DNA of 64,000 nucleotides from Paenibacillus oryzisoli (GTDB lineage: Bacteria > Bacillota > Bacilli > Paenibacillales > NBRC-103111): NCBI RefSeq assembly GCF_001653565.1, contig NZ_LYPB01000092.1:220140-284139 (forward strand). Direction: 5' to 3'. The notes beneath the pieces are model-generated. The model saw only the letters and a program-made list of their open reading frames with translations, was not told the DNA's origin and ran no database searches. Shown piece after piece: positions 35,464 to 44,318 of this stretch (its first letter is position 1; each line of letters begins with the position of its first letter). A program made the translations under genes and the position numbers.

Positions 35464-35846
35464 AATTTGCCCACTTAAATCACCTTTCTAGCTCATCAAA
35501 TTACAATTAGTCAGAAAAAACACAACTAAATCAGCTCAAACTACCTCCACGCGTGAAAAATGGCATTTTAGTTCGGCAAAACCTGACAATTCATCATTTT
35601 GAGGGAAGAATCCTTGAATTAGTTCGGGAAAATCGGACTATTGGAGATTCTGGGGAGAGCATAAGCCTGAAAGTGAAAGAGGGATGAGCTTAATGTGACA
35701 GCGAGGCCCTGAGCAGCGACTGATGACCACTGAAAACCTATTGACAGCTCTTGCAATTTGAAATATTGCGTGGTAGAATACTTAAAGTTGTCAGCAAACA
35801 TACAAATGTAACGTTGAACGTGTTTTGTAAGTAGGAGGTGAATTTC

Positions 35847-36098
35847 ATGCCAAACATTAAATCCGCTATTAAACGAGTAAAAGTTAGCGAAAAGCGTCGT
35901 CTTCGTAACGCTTCCCACAAGTCCGCTTTGCGTACTGCTGTGAAAGCTTTCGAAACAGCTTTGACCCCTGAAGCTTTAGTTTCTGCTTCTAAGAAATTAG
36001 ACAAAGCTGCTTCTAAAGGTTTAATTCATAAAAATGCCGCTAACCGCAAGAAGTCCCGTCTAGCTAAAAAGCTAAACGCTCTTTCGGCTCAAGCGTAA
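35847..36098 (+). CDS. rpsT: 30S ribosomal protein S20
   Basis: 83 residues, basic; PNIKSAIKRVKVSEKRRLRN at the N-terminus and KGLIHKNAANRKKSRLAKKLN at the C-terminus are diagnostic. AGGAGGTG stands 6 bp before the ATG at 35847. Monocistronic with its own terminator, opposite holA as in B. subtilis. Confidence 0.98.
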   Translation: MPNIKSAIKRVKVSEKRRLRNASHKSALRTAVKAFETALTPEALVSASKKLDKAASKGLIHKNAANRKKSRLAKKLNALSAQA

Positions 36099-36118
36099 TT
36101 AACGGACATAAAGCAGAA

Positions 36119-36150
36119 GACTAATCCTCGTACGAGAATTAGTCTTTTTT
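36119..36150 (+). terminator. rpsT terminator
   Basis: GACTAATCCTCG pairs with CGAGAATTAGTC (one mismatch) and TTTTTT follows. Confidence 0.9.
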
Positions 36151-36199
36151 CCATTTGACCTATACTTTTCGGCGTAACGGTACATGAAACAATGTCTTC

Positions 36200-37228
36200 C
36201 TAGGCAGCGAGCCTAAGAAGAAATAATTCCAATCCTAACACTTTATCGATTTTCCCCGTTTTCATCTGCAAATCAAGATCAGCCAGCTCGCCCATAATCC
36301 GACTCAGCTTCTCCCCATCGTACTTTCGCGCCTGTCCTTCGGCAACTTTGACTGCAAAAGGATGCAAACCAATCTGTGAAGCCATCTGTTGCTGTGAATA
36401 GCCTTGTTTTCCAAGCTCCTTCACCTGCAACATGATCCGAAATTGCCTAGCGATAAGTGAAGCGATTTTGATCGGCTCCTCACGCTGCTTCAGAAGCTCC
36501 TCTAAGATCACAAAAGCCCGCTCCAACCTCACATTCACGATATCTTCAATAAGGATGAATACGTTCTGCTCCGTGCTCCGAGCGACCAACTGATCAATAA
36601 CGTCAGGCGACGCTACGCCTTCGGCACCGATGAATAATGAAATTTTCTCGAGTTCAGCAGATAACGATTGCAAATTCCCGCCGGTGTACAAGATCAACTG
36701 ATCAGCCGCGCCGCCTGAGAAGGCAAAGCCTAGCGCACTCGCTTGTTTAGCAACCCAATGTGTCAATTCCTCTGGGCTCAAAGAAAGGAATGGCACCGCG
36801 GCTTCCATGTCTTTTAACGCTTTTACAATTTTCTTGCGCTCGTCCAACTTATCGGCATCTACCGTAAACACCACAATCGTATGTTCTGCAGGTGATTTTA
36901 AGTAGGCAGTCAAACGATCCATATTGTGCTCTATCTTCGTATTTTCCTTAGCGCCTGTGAAAAACAAGGCATTTTTAGCAATAACCAATTTCTTCGGCAC
37001 CATAAAAGGTAACGTTTCGGCATCATCTAACGCAGAGGAAAGTGACATTTCACTCAAATCGAATTTACTCACTGCAAATTCCCGATCCTCTGGCCCCATG
37101 AGTGAATCCGTTAATATCTGAATAAATTCGCGCATTTTATATTTCTCAGGTCCGTAGCACAGATAGACAGGTGCTGGGCGACCTGCTTGTATATCTTTCA
37201 ATGCTCTTTTGGCATCCATGACTTGCAT
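36200..37228 (-). CDS. holA: DNA polymerase III subunit delta
   Basis: Clamp-loader subunit that opens the beta clamp. 342 residues; N-terminal AAA+-like domain with VYLCYGPEKYKMREF and VVFTVDADKLDERKKIVK, then DLVEQST-like IDQLVARSTEQNVF and the helical collar domain (SLIARQFRIMLQVKELGKQGY...). GGAGGGG lies just before the ATG; an ATG three codons on is possible. Neighbour order comEC-...-holA-rpsT is the Bacillus one. Confidence 0.96.
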   Translation of the reverse strand: MQVMDAKRALKDIQAGRPAPVYLCYGPEKYKMREFIQILTDSLMGPEDREFAVSKFDLSEMSLSSALDDAETLPFMVPKKLVIAKNALFFTGAKENTKIEHNMDRLTAYLKSPAEHTIVVFTVDADKLDERKKIVKALKDMEAAVPFLSLSPEELTHWVAKQASALGFAFSGGAADQLILYTGGNLQSLSAELEKISLFIGAEGVASPDVIDQLVARSTEQNVFILIEDIVNVRLERAFVILEELLKQREEPIKIASLIARQFRIMLQVKELGKQGYSQQQMASQIGLHPFAVKVAEGQARKYDGEKLSRIMGELADLDLQMKTGKIDKVLGLELFLLRLAA

Positions 37229-37257
37229 TCACCCCTCCTGTTTATTTTAACAACAAC

Positions 37258-37300
37258 AAAGGGATTACGTCAAAGCCCGAAGACTTTGAAGCAATCCCTT
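37258..37300 (-). terminator. Terminator after the anti-sigma gene
   Basis: On the minus strand AAGGGATTGCTTCAAAG pairs with CTTTGACGTAATCCCTT around TCTTCGGG, then TTGTTGTTG. It is 125 bp after the stop. Confidence 0.65.
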
Positions 37301-37424
37301 CGCCAGTCTATTTAAACACCGACTTAAGGCCCTAGAAACCTTAACTCGTGTGGATGAATGAACTGTTCCATGTTCCCTAAGATAGTTTACGCAAGTCAGC
37401 CAAATTGGTGCATAGTATTTTCAC

Positions 37425-38654
37425 TTATTTATTGGCTTCGGTTTTCTCTTTGAGATCAATTAGAATCGTTTGAAGCAATCCCTTGCTAGTTACCTCATAA
37501 AATAGCTTGTCATCCTTCGACCATTCCAACAACTTGATTTGATCCTCTGCCTGCCAAACATGCTTGGAAGCATATACAAGCTCAAGTGTTTGGGTATGTC
37601 GAATGACCACATGCGCATCTTCAATTGTTGCCTCATAAATACCCGTCGGTGACTTCAATTTAACATCCCCTTGAGGCACTGTAAATGAAAGTATACCTTG
37701 ACTTGCACTTATTCGATCTGAATTGGATGGGTCAACGGAAGGTACCGGACTTAGTTTCTTGGTAGATGACTCTGTCGGCTTCGGTTCTAACGACGATTTC
37801 GGAACGTTTAAGCTCGCAGGAGGACTTGTGCCTTCTGAAGTTGAGTCAACCTTATCTGACTTTGGAACCGAAACTTCGGGATCTTTCAATCGCTCGGGAG
37901 CCGATGTAGATGGTAAAATCTTGTTAGTCTTTACCTCACCACCACTAGCTGGTGAACTATAAGCACCTGGTTTTTCTAATTGCGCATTGGAAGTAGCTTG
38001 CGCCGAATTACCACCATTATCCCTAGGCGTGTTAGCTGTGTCTGTTCCTTTTACAAACACATCCGTTGTTGGGGCAACAGATGATCCTACACTAGAACCA
38101 GCGTTTTCCTGGTTTTTAGCGATATGATTGTTCTCTATACTTTGATTCTCTTGTGAAGTTGCCGTTGCACGCTTCTCAGGTGCGGCTTTACTATCAGAGC
38201 TTGAACGCGACATAATTCCGTCCGCATTGTCGATAACAGGATTCCCCATGTTAAATGCGAAGAATCCGATAATCAATCCCGCGGCAACGACGCCGCTTGC
38301 GAATTTCCAAGAGAACTGTTCTTTAAATCGGCTCAAGCCTGTAAGCTTAGGCATGTCTTCTTCTACTTCTGTCCTAGCAACCATCGATGGGAAGACAACG
38401 ACATTGTCTGCCACTTTCGTCTCATTTTGCTTATCCAATTGGAGCAGTTGTGGCATAATAGCATCAACCAAACTAAAAGGCGGCATAACCTTAGGAAGCT
38501 GGGACAATTCGTTCGACAATGCACTTAGACGCTCAAACATCTGTGCACAGTCCGAACAATGCAGTAGGTGAGCATGCAGCTCATTTTCTTCTTCTGGAGC
38601 TAAATCTCCATCTAGCTGTCTTTGCATGTACATCATCACCTCTTGACATTTCAT
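37425..38654 (-). CDS. Membrane anti-sigma factor with zinc-binding ASD
   Basis: 409 residues. An N-terminal zinc anti-sigma domain has the HX3CX2C motif (H29, C33, C36) in LHAHLLHCSDC. One membrane segment lies at about residues 119-136 (FASGVVAAGLIIGFFAFNMG). The outer region has a 150-residue Ser/Pro/Lys-rich linker and a compact C-terminal domain (SFTVPQGDVKLKSPTGIYEATIEDAHVVIRH...). It overlaps the sigma gene by 4 bp (ATGA) and should bind that sigma factor until an envelope signal triggers proteolysis. GGAGGTG lies 7 bp before the ATG. Confidence 0.88.
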   Translation of the reverse strand: MKCQEVMMYMQRQLDGDLAPEEENELHAHLLHCSDCAQMFERLSALSNELSQLPKVMPPFSLVDAIMPQLLQLDKQNETKVADNVVVFPSMVARTEVEEDMPKLTGLSRFKEQFSWKFASGVVAAGLIIGFFAFNMGNPVIDNADGIMSRSSSDSKAAPEKRATATSQENQSIENNHIAKNQENAGSSVGSSVAPTTDVFVKGTDTANTPRDNGGNSAQATSNAQLEKPGAYSSPASGGEVKTNKILPSTSAPERLKDPEVSVPKSDKVDSTSEGTSPPASLNVPKSSLEPKPTESSTKKLSPVPSVDPSNSDRISASQGILSFTVPQGDVKLKSPTGIYEATIEDAHVVIRHTQTLELVYASKHVWQAEDQIKLLEWSKDDKLFYEVTSKGLLQTILIDLKEKTEANK

Positions 38655-39199
38655 CCCCGAACACCTCCTTTCTGATAATCTTGGAGTAACGACTGTAAGG
38701 TGTGTCTAGCTCGGAATAAGTAAGACTTCACCGTATTGAGTGGTAAGTTAAGCGATTCTGCAATTTCATGATACGAAAAGTCTTGCAAATAACGTAGAAC
38801 AACTACAGTGCGATGGTGTTCGGGAAGCTTTTCAATGGCCTCTCTAATATCCTGAGCTAGGTAGCCTGTTAATATTTCTTGTTCTACATCATTATCAGCT
38901 GTAAAAGTCATCTCATGCTCATCCATTGAAACCGTCGGCTTCGCTCTGCGAAATTTATCGATGCAGATGTTCGTAACTATCCGCTGAACCCACGTTTTGA
39001 ACAAAGCTTTTTCTTCATAGGAATTAATTTTGGTATAAATTCGAAGAAGAGCTTCCTGAGAAGCATCAAGCGCATCCTGTTCATTATTCAAAATATAAAA
39101 AGCCGTTCGATAAACGTGAGACTCAATTTCTCGCAATAGGGTAATGAGCGCATCACGGTCACCGGCTTGTGCTGATCTTACCAGTTCGGGTGCTATCAC
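38651..39199 (-). CDS. ECF-type RNA polymerase sigma factor
   Basis: 182 residues with sigma-70 regions 2 (DALDASQEALLRIYTKINSYEE, FKTWVQRIVTNICIDKFRR) and 4 (LPEHHRTVVVLRYLQDFSYHEIAESLNLPLNTVKSYLFRAR). Between them is the short acidic linker usual in ECF factors. I choose the GTG at 39199 because GGGGAGG precedes it at 7 bp; the ATG 21 bp upstream would place that SD inside the gene. Coupled to its anti-sigma gene. SigW-like by appearance, but the group is not certain. Confidence 0.9.
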   Translation of the reverse strand: MIAPELVRSAQAGDRDALITLLREIESHVYRTAFYILNNEQDALDASQEALLRIYTKINSYEEKALFKTWVQRIVTNICIDKFRRAKPTVSMDEHEMTFTADNDVEQEILTGYLAQDIREAIEKLPEHHRTVVVLRYLQDFSYHEIAESLNLPLNTVKSYLFRARHTLQSLLQDYQKGGVRG

Positions 39200-39227
39200 T
39201 GGGATCCCTCCCCCTTGCATTCTTACA

Positions 39228-39254
39228 GACGTGAGCGCGTCTCATAAGGTTGCA
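39228..39254 (-). promoter_or_regulatory. Predicted autoregulatory ECF promoter
   Basis: On the minus strand TGCAAC (CTT follows) and CGTC are separated by 17 bp, 28 bp before the sigma gene start. The AAC...CGTC pattern is the hallmark of ECF-controlled promoters, so the factor probably transcribes its own operon. The remainder of 39255-39480 holds no supported gene. Confidence 0.6.
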
Positions 39255-39480
39255 TTTTTTTAGAATAAATATATTAATAACTTGCATCTATCAGAATAAC
39301 AAATAATAAGCGATATAACATCTTTTAGACGTAAAAAATGAAAATTAGTTTCAAAATCGTCGATTTTCACAAAAGAAAATGCCCTAGAAGCCATTTCCTT
39401 CAGGAAATAATGCTGCTAAGGCCTGCTCCAAAACCATCTTCAAACAACTAACCAGTGTCTATCTATGAAATACGTCATTA

Positions 39481-39744
39481 CTAGTTCCATAATTTCAATC
39501 GTGTGAAAATCCCCGAATTCCGTACCTCCATCTGCACTTCCCCCATTCGATCAGTGCGAAAAATGGCAACGTCCGCATTTAACAAGCGGTCCATAATTTC
39601 TGGTGAAGGATGTCCGTAAGTATTCATTGCACCTACCGAGATAACTGCTGCGGAAGGTTTCCAATATGTCAGCCACTCCGAAGTTGTTGAAGTTTTACTG
39701 CCGTGGTGGGCAACTTTAAGAACATCGATCTTGTTGTTCGAGGC
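39481..39744 (-). pseudogene. comEC: comEC, 3' fragment cut by the mobile element
   Basis: ComEC is the DNA-uptake channel of competence. Only the last 88 or so codons remain, too short and start-less to be noticed as an ORF. On the minus strand they read IDVLKVAHHGSKTSTTSEWL, then AVISVGAMNTYGHPSPEIMD and end RLKLWN-stop (39481-39483). HHGS and the SxGxxNxYGHP motif are the signature of the C-terminal metallo-beta-lactamase domain. Upstream homology stops near 39745, where AT-rich foreign DNA begins. The 5' part is not in the window. The gene must be non-functional unless the element excises precisely. Confidence 0.85.
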
Positions 39745-39757
39745 TGTGACTTAACCT

Positions 39758-39815
39758 ATAAGATTGCTTAAATGTAAGGTTATGCTTCCAATTTATTCTG
39801 GCAAGCTTATGCTTC
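39758..39815. repeat. Candidate transposase-binding repeats at the left end
   Basis: TAAGGTTATGCTTC (39775-39788) and CAAGCTTATGCTTC (39802-39815) match at 12 of 14 positions, 27 bp apart, and a degenerate copy ATAAGATTGCTTA lies at 39758-39770. Multiple short direct repeats next to a TGT terminus are what TnsB sites look like in Tn7 ends. Confidence 0.5.
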
Positions 39816-39938
39816 TTAAAACAATAAATATCCATAATGTGTGAGCACATAAATACTCCTAAGAATATTAGACGCCACTAATAAACTTGTTTGTTTGGAA
39901 GATCGTCGATTTTTATTTGTGAATTCTAATAAAAAATA

Positions 39939-39981
39939 AAAAATCCGTAAAAACCATCTCACAGGCTTAATACGGATTTTT
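39939..39981. terminator. Terminator-like hairpin after the HEPN-like gene
   Basis: AAAAATCCGTA and TACGGATTTTT flank a 20-base loop; suitable as terminator in both directions. 80 bp downstream of the stop at 40062. A 60-residue ORF across it (39816-39998) is not credible. Confidence 0.65.
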
Positions 39982-40061
39982 ATATTCAGTAAAACCATAT
40001 ATAAAGATTACTCTTGAAAACTTTTTCAGTAGCCTCGAGTCTTAAATAATCTTTATAAAAA

Positions 40062-41024
40062 TTAATCTTCGATTATTATCGCTTCTGGATGTCTCATCCT
40101 AATGACCTTTATTCCGTTCTCACAATTGAAGAATTTCGTAATTTTTTGTTCAACGCTATTGTAGTAATTTCTTTTCATTTTTATTGATCCAGAAATATTC
40201 CATCCTACCCCTTCGACTTCACCAGGAACAAATAGAGGTTGCAACATATAATGTGCCCATTCTATTTGCCAAGTGTAATTAATAATTGCCCCATGAATGT
40301 AATAATTCGTCCAACTATGTATTTTTTTTACTATTGACTTTTTTATTGGAAACACTAAATCAGAAGAGTTTTCATCAACTAAAGCTAAAAAATTCTCTCC
40401 AGTAATTTTCATTAATTTCCCATTTTCATCTATTATCGATACTATCCCAAAAGCATTTTTTAGTCTTATTTCTATTGCCTGCCTTATAAAGAAAACAGCA
40501 CTTGGGAATGTAATGATATCACTTAGATAAGCTTCTTTTCTAAGAAGACTTTTCGATGCATTAAATATCTCATAGCTCATGATATTTCTTCTTCTATGGG
40601 TTCCATTCCCTGTGCTGATTCCTGTAATACATTCATAACCTAAATTCAAAAACTCGATTGAGTCTATAATCATCTCTCCTAATAGTAAAATTTCACCTTC
40701 TCTTACTGGTTGGTTATTTTTCAAGCAATAAATTACTTTTTCTTGAACTCTCTTTACTGATTTTATAAGAGAAATCAGGTTCATATTGACCCAAGTTGGA
40801 GTCTCAAGATCTGACTGAAATAGACACTCCGAGATATGAATATCTGAATAAGACTTCGAACTAGGGAACCATTCCTTATAGATCATATATAAAAATTTAG
40901 TGTATTTTTTTGATTTACTAGAGAATGATTCTAGGTCCAAAACTAATTTCTCTTCTGAGACATGTCTTAATAGCCCTTGTAACTCATAAATTTCAGGTGG
41001 TGTATATTCAAAGTAGTTTTTCAT
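40062..41024 (-). CDS. Cargo protein with HEPN-like features, function unknown
   Basis: 320 residues, no signal or membrane segment. I do not recognise the family. Residues about 178-200 read VFFIRQAIEIRLKNAFGI and about 232-245 IHSWTNYYIHGAI: a helix with RQAIExRLK followed later by a W-N-x-x-I-H helix is reminiscent of HEPN-type helical domains (RNase or nucleic-acid-processing), but the exact Rx4-6H is not clear. GGAGG lies 7 bp before the ATG. First cargo gene from the left end, followed by a terminator. HEPN is a weak inference. Confidence 0.6.
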   Translation of the reverse strand: MKNYFEYTPPEIYELQGLLRHVSEEKLVLDLESFSSKSKKYTKFLYMIYKEWFPSSKSYSDIHISECLFQSDLETPTWVNMNLISLIKSVKRVQEKVIYCLKNNQPVREGEILLLGEMIIDSIEFLNLGYECITGISTGNGTHRRRNIMSYEIFNASKSLLRKEAYLSDIITFPSAVFFIRQAIEIRLKNAFGIVSIIDENGKLMKITGENFLALVDENSSDLVFPIKKSIVKKIHSWTNYYIHGAIINYTWQIEWAHYMLQPLFVPGEVEGVGWNISGSIKMKRNYYNSVEQKITKFFNCENGIKVIRMRHPEAIIIED

Positions 41025-41198
41025 ACCGATCCCTCCAAAAATGTTTTACATAATGCTCAAGTCATTTATAAATGAGCCGTCACTGGATCATCTACTACTT
41101 TTCAAGGAAATTACTTCCTTCTTAATAAGAACAACCTGGGAAAAATCGAAAGAACTGACAAGGAAAATATAATTCTTCTTTTATCAGTCTTACCACAA

Positions 41199-41939
41199 TT
41201 AACCCAACTGCATCTTTTCAAGAAGATTAAATAATTCTTCTGAGTTTAAATTATTCGATTGCAATAATTGTTCTAAAGAGTGATTTGCATTATTGAAGTG
41301 TTTTTTCGATATGTACATTGCTAGTTCACCTGTGGTTCTATACACTTTTTTGTCTTTTTTCATTCGACTGTTCTCTTCACATAATGCTAAACAAGCAATT
41401 TTAGCATCGATATCGCAATATAAAAAATGTTTCTCCGTCTTCATTTTTCCATTCTTATTTTTTATTGGCTCTCCATTTATATCCAATGATAGTGTACTAT
41501 ATCTAATATAATTATCACTTTCTGATTGTTTCTGATTAATGTTTTGATAGATATCTTTCATTCTTGCCAATTTTAATTGAGATTTTAATACCCAATCATC
41601 CTCAGCCCTGGCATCATCAATCTTTAATTCAAAAACACCAAGAATAACGTTAGATTCCCGCTCTACTACGATAATATCAGGGCGGAAATATTGAATATTA
41701 CCGTCTAAACATGTCGTTAAATTCATATCTACGAGGTACTTGTAATCAGACCTTTTAAATAAATCACACAAAAAATCAGTAAACATATCTTCAAAAATAT
41801 ACGAAAAAGTCGGGTTATTTCCACGAATTTTATTCCCTTCGTAAACACTATTTATTTTTCTTTTGAAAGAAGTTTCTCTCTCCGCTTTCAAATCAGTTAC
41901 AAAAGAGATAAGAAGTTCTTGATATTTTGCCTTATCCAA
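41199..41939 (-). CDS. PD-(D/E)XK-like nuclease-fold protein, cargo
   Basis: 246 residues from a TTG at 41939 behind GGGGTGG; the frame is open 14 codons further upstream without a better site. The motif core is RPDIIVV (Asp about 88), nine residues, then FELKID (Glu about 104, Lys about 106), with a Glu in SYIFEDMFTDFL about 40 residues earlier. This is the layout of PD-(D/E)XK restriction-type nucleases. The C-terminal 100 residues are helical and charged. No partner methylase is adjacent; its gene is alone between the 320-residue gene and a bidirectional terminator. Confidence 0.65.
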   Translation of the reverse strand: MDKAKYQELLISFVTDLKAERETSFKRKINSVYEGNKIRGNNPTFSYIFEDMFTDFLCDLFKRSDYKYLVDMNLTTCLDGNIQYFRPDIIVVERESNVILGVFELKIDDARAEDDWVLKSQLKLARMKDIYQNINQKQSESDNYIRYSTLSLDINGEPIKNKNGKMKTEKHFLYCDIDAKIACLALCEENSRMKKDKKVYRTTGELAMYISKKHFNNANHSLEQLLQSNNLNSEELFNLLEKMQLG

Positions 41940-42103
41940 ACAATACCACCCCAACACACCTTTAATTAAGTGAATTAACAATAAATACTCTATAAATTAG
42001 CCATAATAGATCTTAAAATTGTTTTAAACCAAAAGAAAACCACCAGAACCCATTATAACATACATTTTATTCCACTTAACTGCCAGTTAGTAAAAATAAA
42101 AAT

Positions 42104-42142
42104 AAAGTGCCGATAAAGTCATAAAGACTTTATTGGCACTTT
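42104..42142. terminator. Long inverted repeat, terminator-like
   Basis: AAAGTGCCGATAAAGTC and GACTTTATTGGCACTTT pair (one G-T) around ATAAA. It lies in the upstream region of the PD-(D/E)XK gene and the next plus-strand gene starts 380 bp on, so it insulates the two or is the trace of a lost gene end. Confidence 0.55.
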
Positions 42143-42518
42143 GAATCCCTTGATAACTTACGTTTTTCAAATTCTAAGTTTACAAGGTTTCTACAATTTT
42201 GCCCTCATAAATCCACAATTTCATCTAACTTTTAAAAATTCTAATCCCATCTTGAAAAACTCATATGTCACCATATTCAGAAATATATATTGAAGTCTGT
42301 AAAAAGATGCATTTATATTCGGATTAGTTCTTGCTTCGTAAGCAGATATACTATGTTTGCTCTTTTCTGAAAATTGTATCATTTCACTAAATCTTTTTTT
42401 CCTCTTTTTGTAAATAAATTGTTTTATTTAGAAGTCCAACCTGAAGTTATTATTAATAGTATTCCTTCAAACTATGGTATCATAATATAAAATGATCGTA
42501 AAAATGGAGTGTAAAATA
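42143..42518. other. AT-rich intergenic DNA
   Basis: About 375 bp with no frame I can support on either strand and no recognisable repeat. It presumably holds the promoter of the small gene at 42519. Confidence 0.4.
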
Positions 42519-42710
42519 ATGAACGAGGATGAATTATATACAAACGATGAATTAGATGAACTACTGTTCGAACATAGCGAAGAAGTATGTGGATTTCACG
42601 GAGGTAATCAATATGAACAGCCAACAAGAATATACGATTGGCGAATGGAAAAATTGATTCGGGAGTATAAAGCACTTAAACAGTTTTATTTAGAACAGAA
42701 GTTGAAATAA
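42519..42710 (+). CDS. Small acidic protein, function unknown
   Basis: 63 residues from an ATG preceded by GGAG at 9 bp (NEDELYTNDELDELLFEHSE...); longer in-frame starts at 42492 and 42504 lack a site. Very acidic N-terminal half, basic C-terminal helix (KLIREYKALKQFYLEQKLK). Directly followed by a perfect terminator, which supports its being a real transcription unit. Acidic small cargo proteins can be DNA mimics or anti-restriction factors, but nothing shows that here. Confidence 0.55.
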   Translation: MNEDELYTNDELDELLFEHSEEVCGFHGGNQYEQPTRIYDWRMEKLIREYKALKQFYLEQKLK

Positions 42711-42737
42711 AAGAGTGGCAAAATGCCACTCTTTTAT
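42709..42737 (+). terminator. Perfect terminator after the small acidic gene
   Basis: AAAAGAGTGGCA, AAA loop, TGCCACTCTTTT: a 12-bp perfect stem with T run, overlapping the stop codon. Confidence 0.9.
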
Positions 42738-42959
42738 CTATTCTAAGACATGCCAATTCGGTTGACAGTTTCGATAGAATTCCAGCCTTATCCGTGAGCT
42801 TAATTTTATCGCATCCCTGATTCAATTAAGGTCTTAAGGAATACCTCGATCCATTAGCGTCTTCGAGGTGGAAATTAATAGTATTTTTATTTCCATACCA
42901 ATAAATACCTGATATAATTTATTAGCTTATTTAATGCAACAGCTAATGGGGGACCTACA

Positions 42960-43691
42960 ATGAAGGATTTGTTTAGTTGGATCAAAACAGTAAGAAAAGA
43001 ACTAAAACTTATTTTATACTTTACCGTAATTTCTATTTTTCTTTTAGACTTTTGGTTATTCGATGTACCAGAATGGTTCCCATATGCAAATAAATTAGCC
43101 AACTTATGGTATAAGGTATGTCTTGCATACATTACTTCGTTTATATTCTTCTACATAAACGTACATATTCACTCGGAAAGACTTAAAAGCAAGGTTATGA
43201 TATACGTTAACAACAAAATTGTTCCGATTTATAGTAATAACTTAAACCTGTTAACAGAACTTTCAATCACACTTCCAAATAAATTCACCGTGGATAACTT
43301 TAAAAACGCACTACAACAAATCAATCCACACAATACTGCCGAACTATACTACCACGGTAAACGTGTAATTTTCGAAAACTGGTTTGAAGCACTCGAACAT
43401 TTCTACTTAATTAACAAAGAATTGATTCATGACACATTATTATTCAAGGAAAGCATAAACTCTGATGTTCTAGGTCTACTCTCCAGGATCGAAAACAATT
43501 TAATGAACCACGTCAATGTTTTCAAAGGCCAAATATCAGGGAATCCTGATTTAGAAATAATTAGTAGCGGCCTCTACAATCACACCATATTGTGTAACAA
43601 ATTATTACTTACATTTAGAGAAAAACATGCAGAACATATAAAGGCTCAAACCGCAATATATAAAAGTGAAAAGAATAGTGAAGTGATCTAA
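42960..43691 (+). CDS. Membrane protein of a two-gene cargo unit, function unknown
   Basis: 243 residues with two N-terminal membrane segments (about 17-36 and 55-72: LILYFTVISIFLLDFWLF; VCLAYITSFIFFYINVHI) and a long cytoplasmic, mostly helical domain of about 165 residues. No motif recognised. GGGGG lies 7 bp before the ATG. The next gene starts 15 bp after its stop on the same strand, so the two form an operon. The plan of two membrane helices plus soluble domain next to a cytoplasmic partner is common for phage-defence effectors; this is inference. Confidence 0.65.
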   Translation: MKDLFSWIKTVRKELKLILYFTVISIFLLDFWLFDVPEWFPYANKLANLWYKVCLAYITSFIFFYINVHIHSERLKSKVMIYVNNKIVPIYSNNLNLLTELSITLPNKFTVDNFKNALQQINPHNTAELYYHGKRVIFENWFEALEHFYLINKELIHDTLLFKESINSDVLGLLSRIENNLMNHVNVFKGQISGNPDLEIISSGLYNHTILCNKLLLTFREKHAEHIKAQTAIYKSEKNSEVI

Positions 43692-43706
43692 AACTGGAGG
43701 CGTAAA

Positions 43707-44318
43707 ATGGGAAATAAATATGAGGAACATTTCAGAAGTAGGAGGACTTTTAAATGTCCTTGTGGGGAATCATCTTACCATGAAGACCATGTTACTTACA
43801 TGAATGATTACTTCAATAAAAATTGTGAAACCTTCTGCACTATGGATTGTGAAAAGTGTGCGATAATCTACTCCCTATGGTTTCATGAATGGGTTAAAAA
43901 AGATAAATTAGGTGCATATAATAAATCGAACGAAGAGTTTAAGGTTTGGGCTGAAAACGCAACGCATCAATTATACAGTAGGTATATTGATAAAATTGTT
44001 CAGTTCTTATCAAGTGTAGCTAAAACAACATGGCACAGCAAATGGATTTCTTTTGGAAATTCTGTAAACAGCATAGGTACATTTAGAAAAGACATAAATA
44101 GAGTTGGAGTTGACAATTATGTGAAATCAGAACTGAAGAGATCACTTAATATTGGAATTCTTATCGGGACAGTTCAGTGGATTAATACCTTCTTAACAGA
44201 AGATGATATCCAATTAATTTCGGAACATGACCAGTTTAAAGCAAAATTAAAACATCTACATGATCAGATGAGAAATAGTAAATTCGTTGGAAGGTTAATT
44301 AATTCAGAAGATATCTGA
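43707..44318 (+). CDS. Cys/His-rich cargo protein, partner of the membrane protein
   Basis: 203 residues. The N-terminus has CPCGESSYHEDH followed by CETFCTMDCEKC, that is up to six cysteines and two histidines in about 40 residues, likely one or two zinc sites. The remainder is helical (DKIVQFLSSVAKTTWHSKW..., SELKRSLNIGILIGTVQWINTFL). GGAGG lies 6 bp before the ATG. Not recognised. It pairs with the membrane protein gene upstream; a terminator shared with the convergent gene follows. Confidence 0.65.
   Translation: MGNKYEEHFRSRRTFKCPCGESSYHEDHVTYMNDYFNKNCETFCTMDCEKCAIIYSLWFHEWVKKDKLGAYNKSNEEFKVWAENATHQLYSRYIDKIVQFLSSVAKTTWHSKWISFGNSVNSIGTFRKDINRVGVDNYVKSELKRSLNIGILIGTVQWINTFLTEDDIQLISEHDQFKAKLKHLHDQMRNSKFVGRLINSEDI

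Noticed and set aside
35242..35478. 78-codon ORF rich in His, Leu, Pro and Thr
   Set aside because: It lies wholly in the pyrimidine minisatellite; composition follows the DNA repeat, and there is no ribosome site.
39816..39998. 60-codon minus-strand ORF near the transposon left end
   Set aside because: It overlaps the terminator hairpin and shows only AT-driven residues; no SD.
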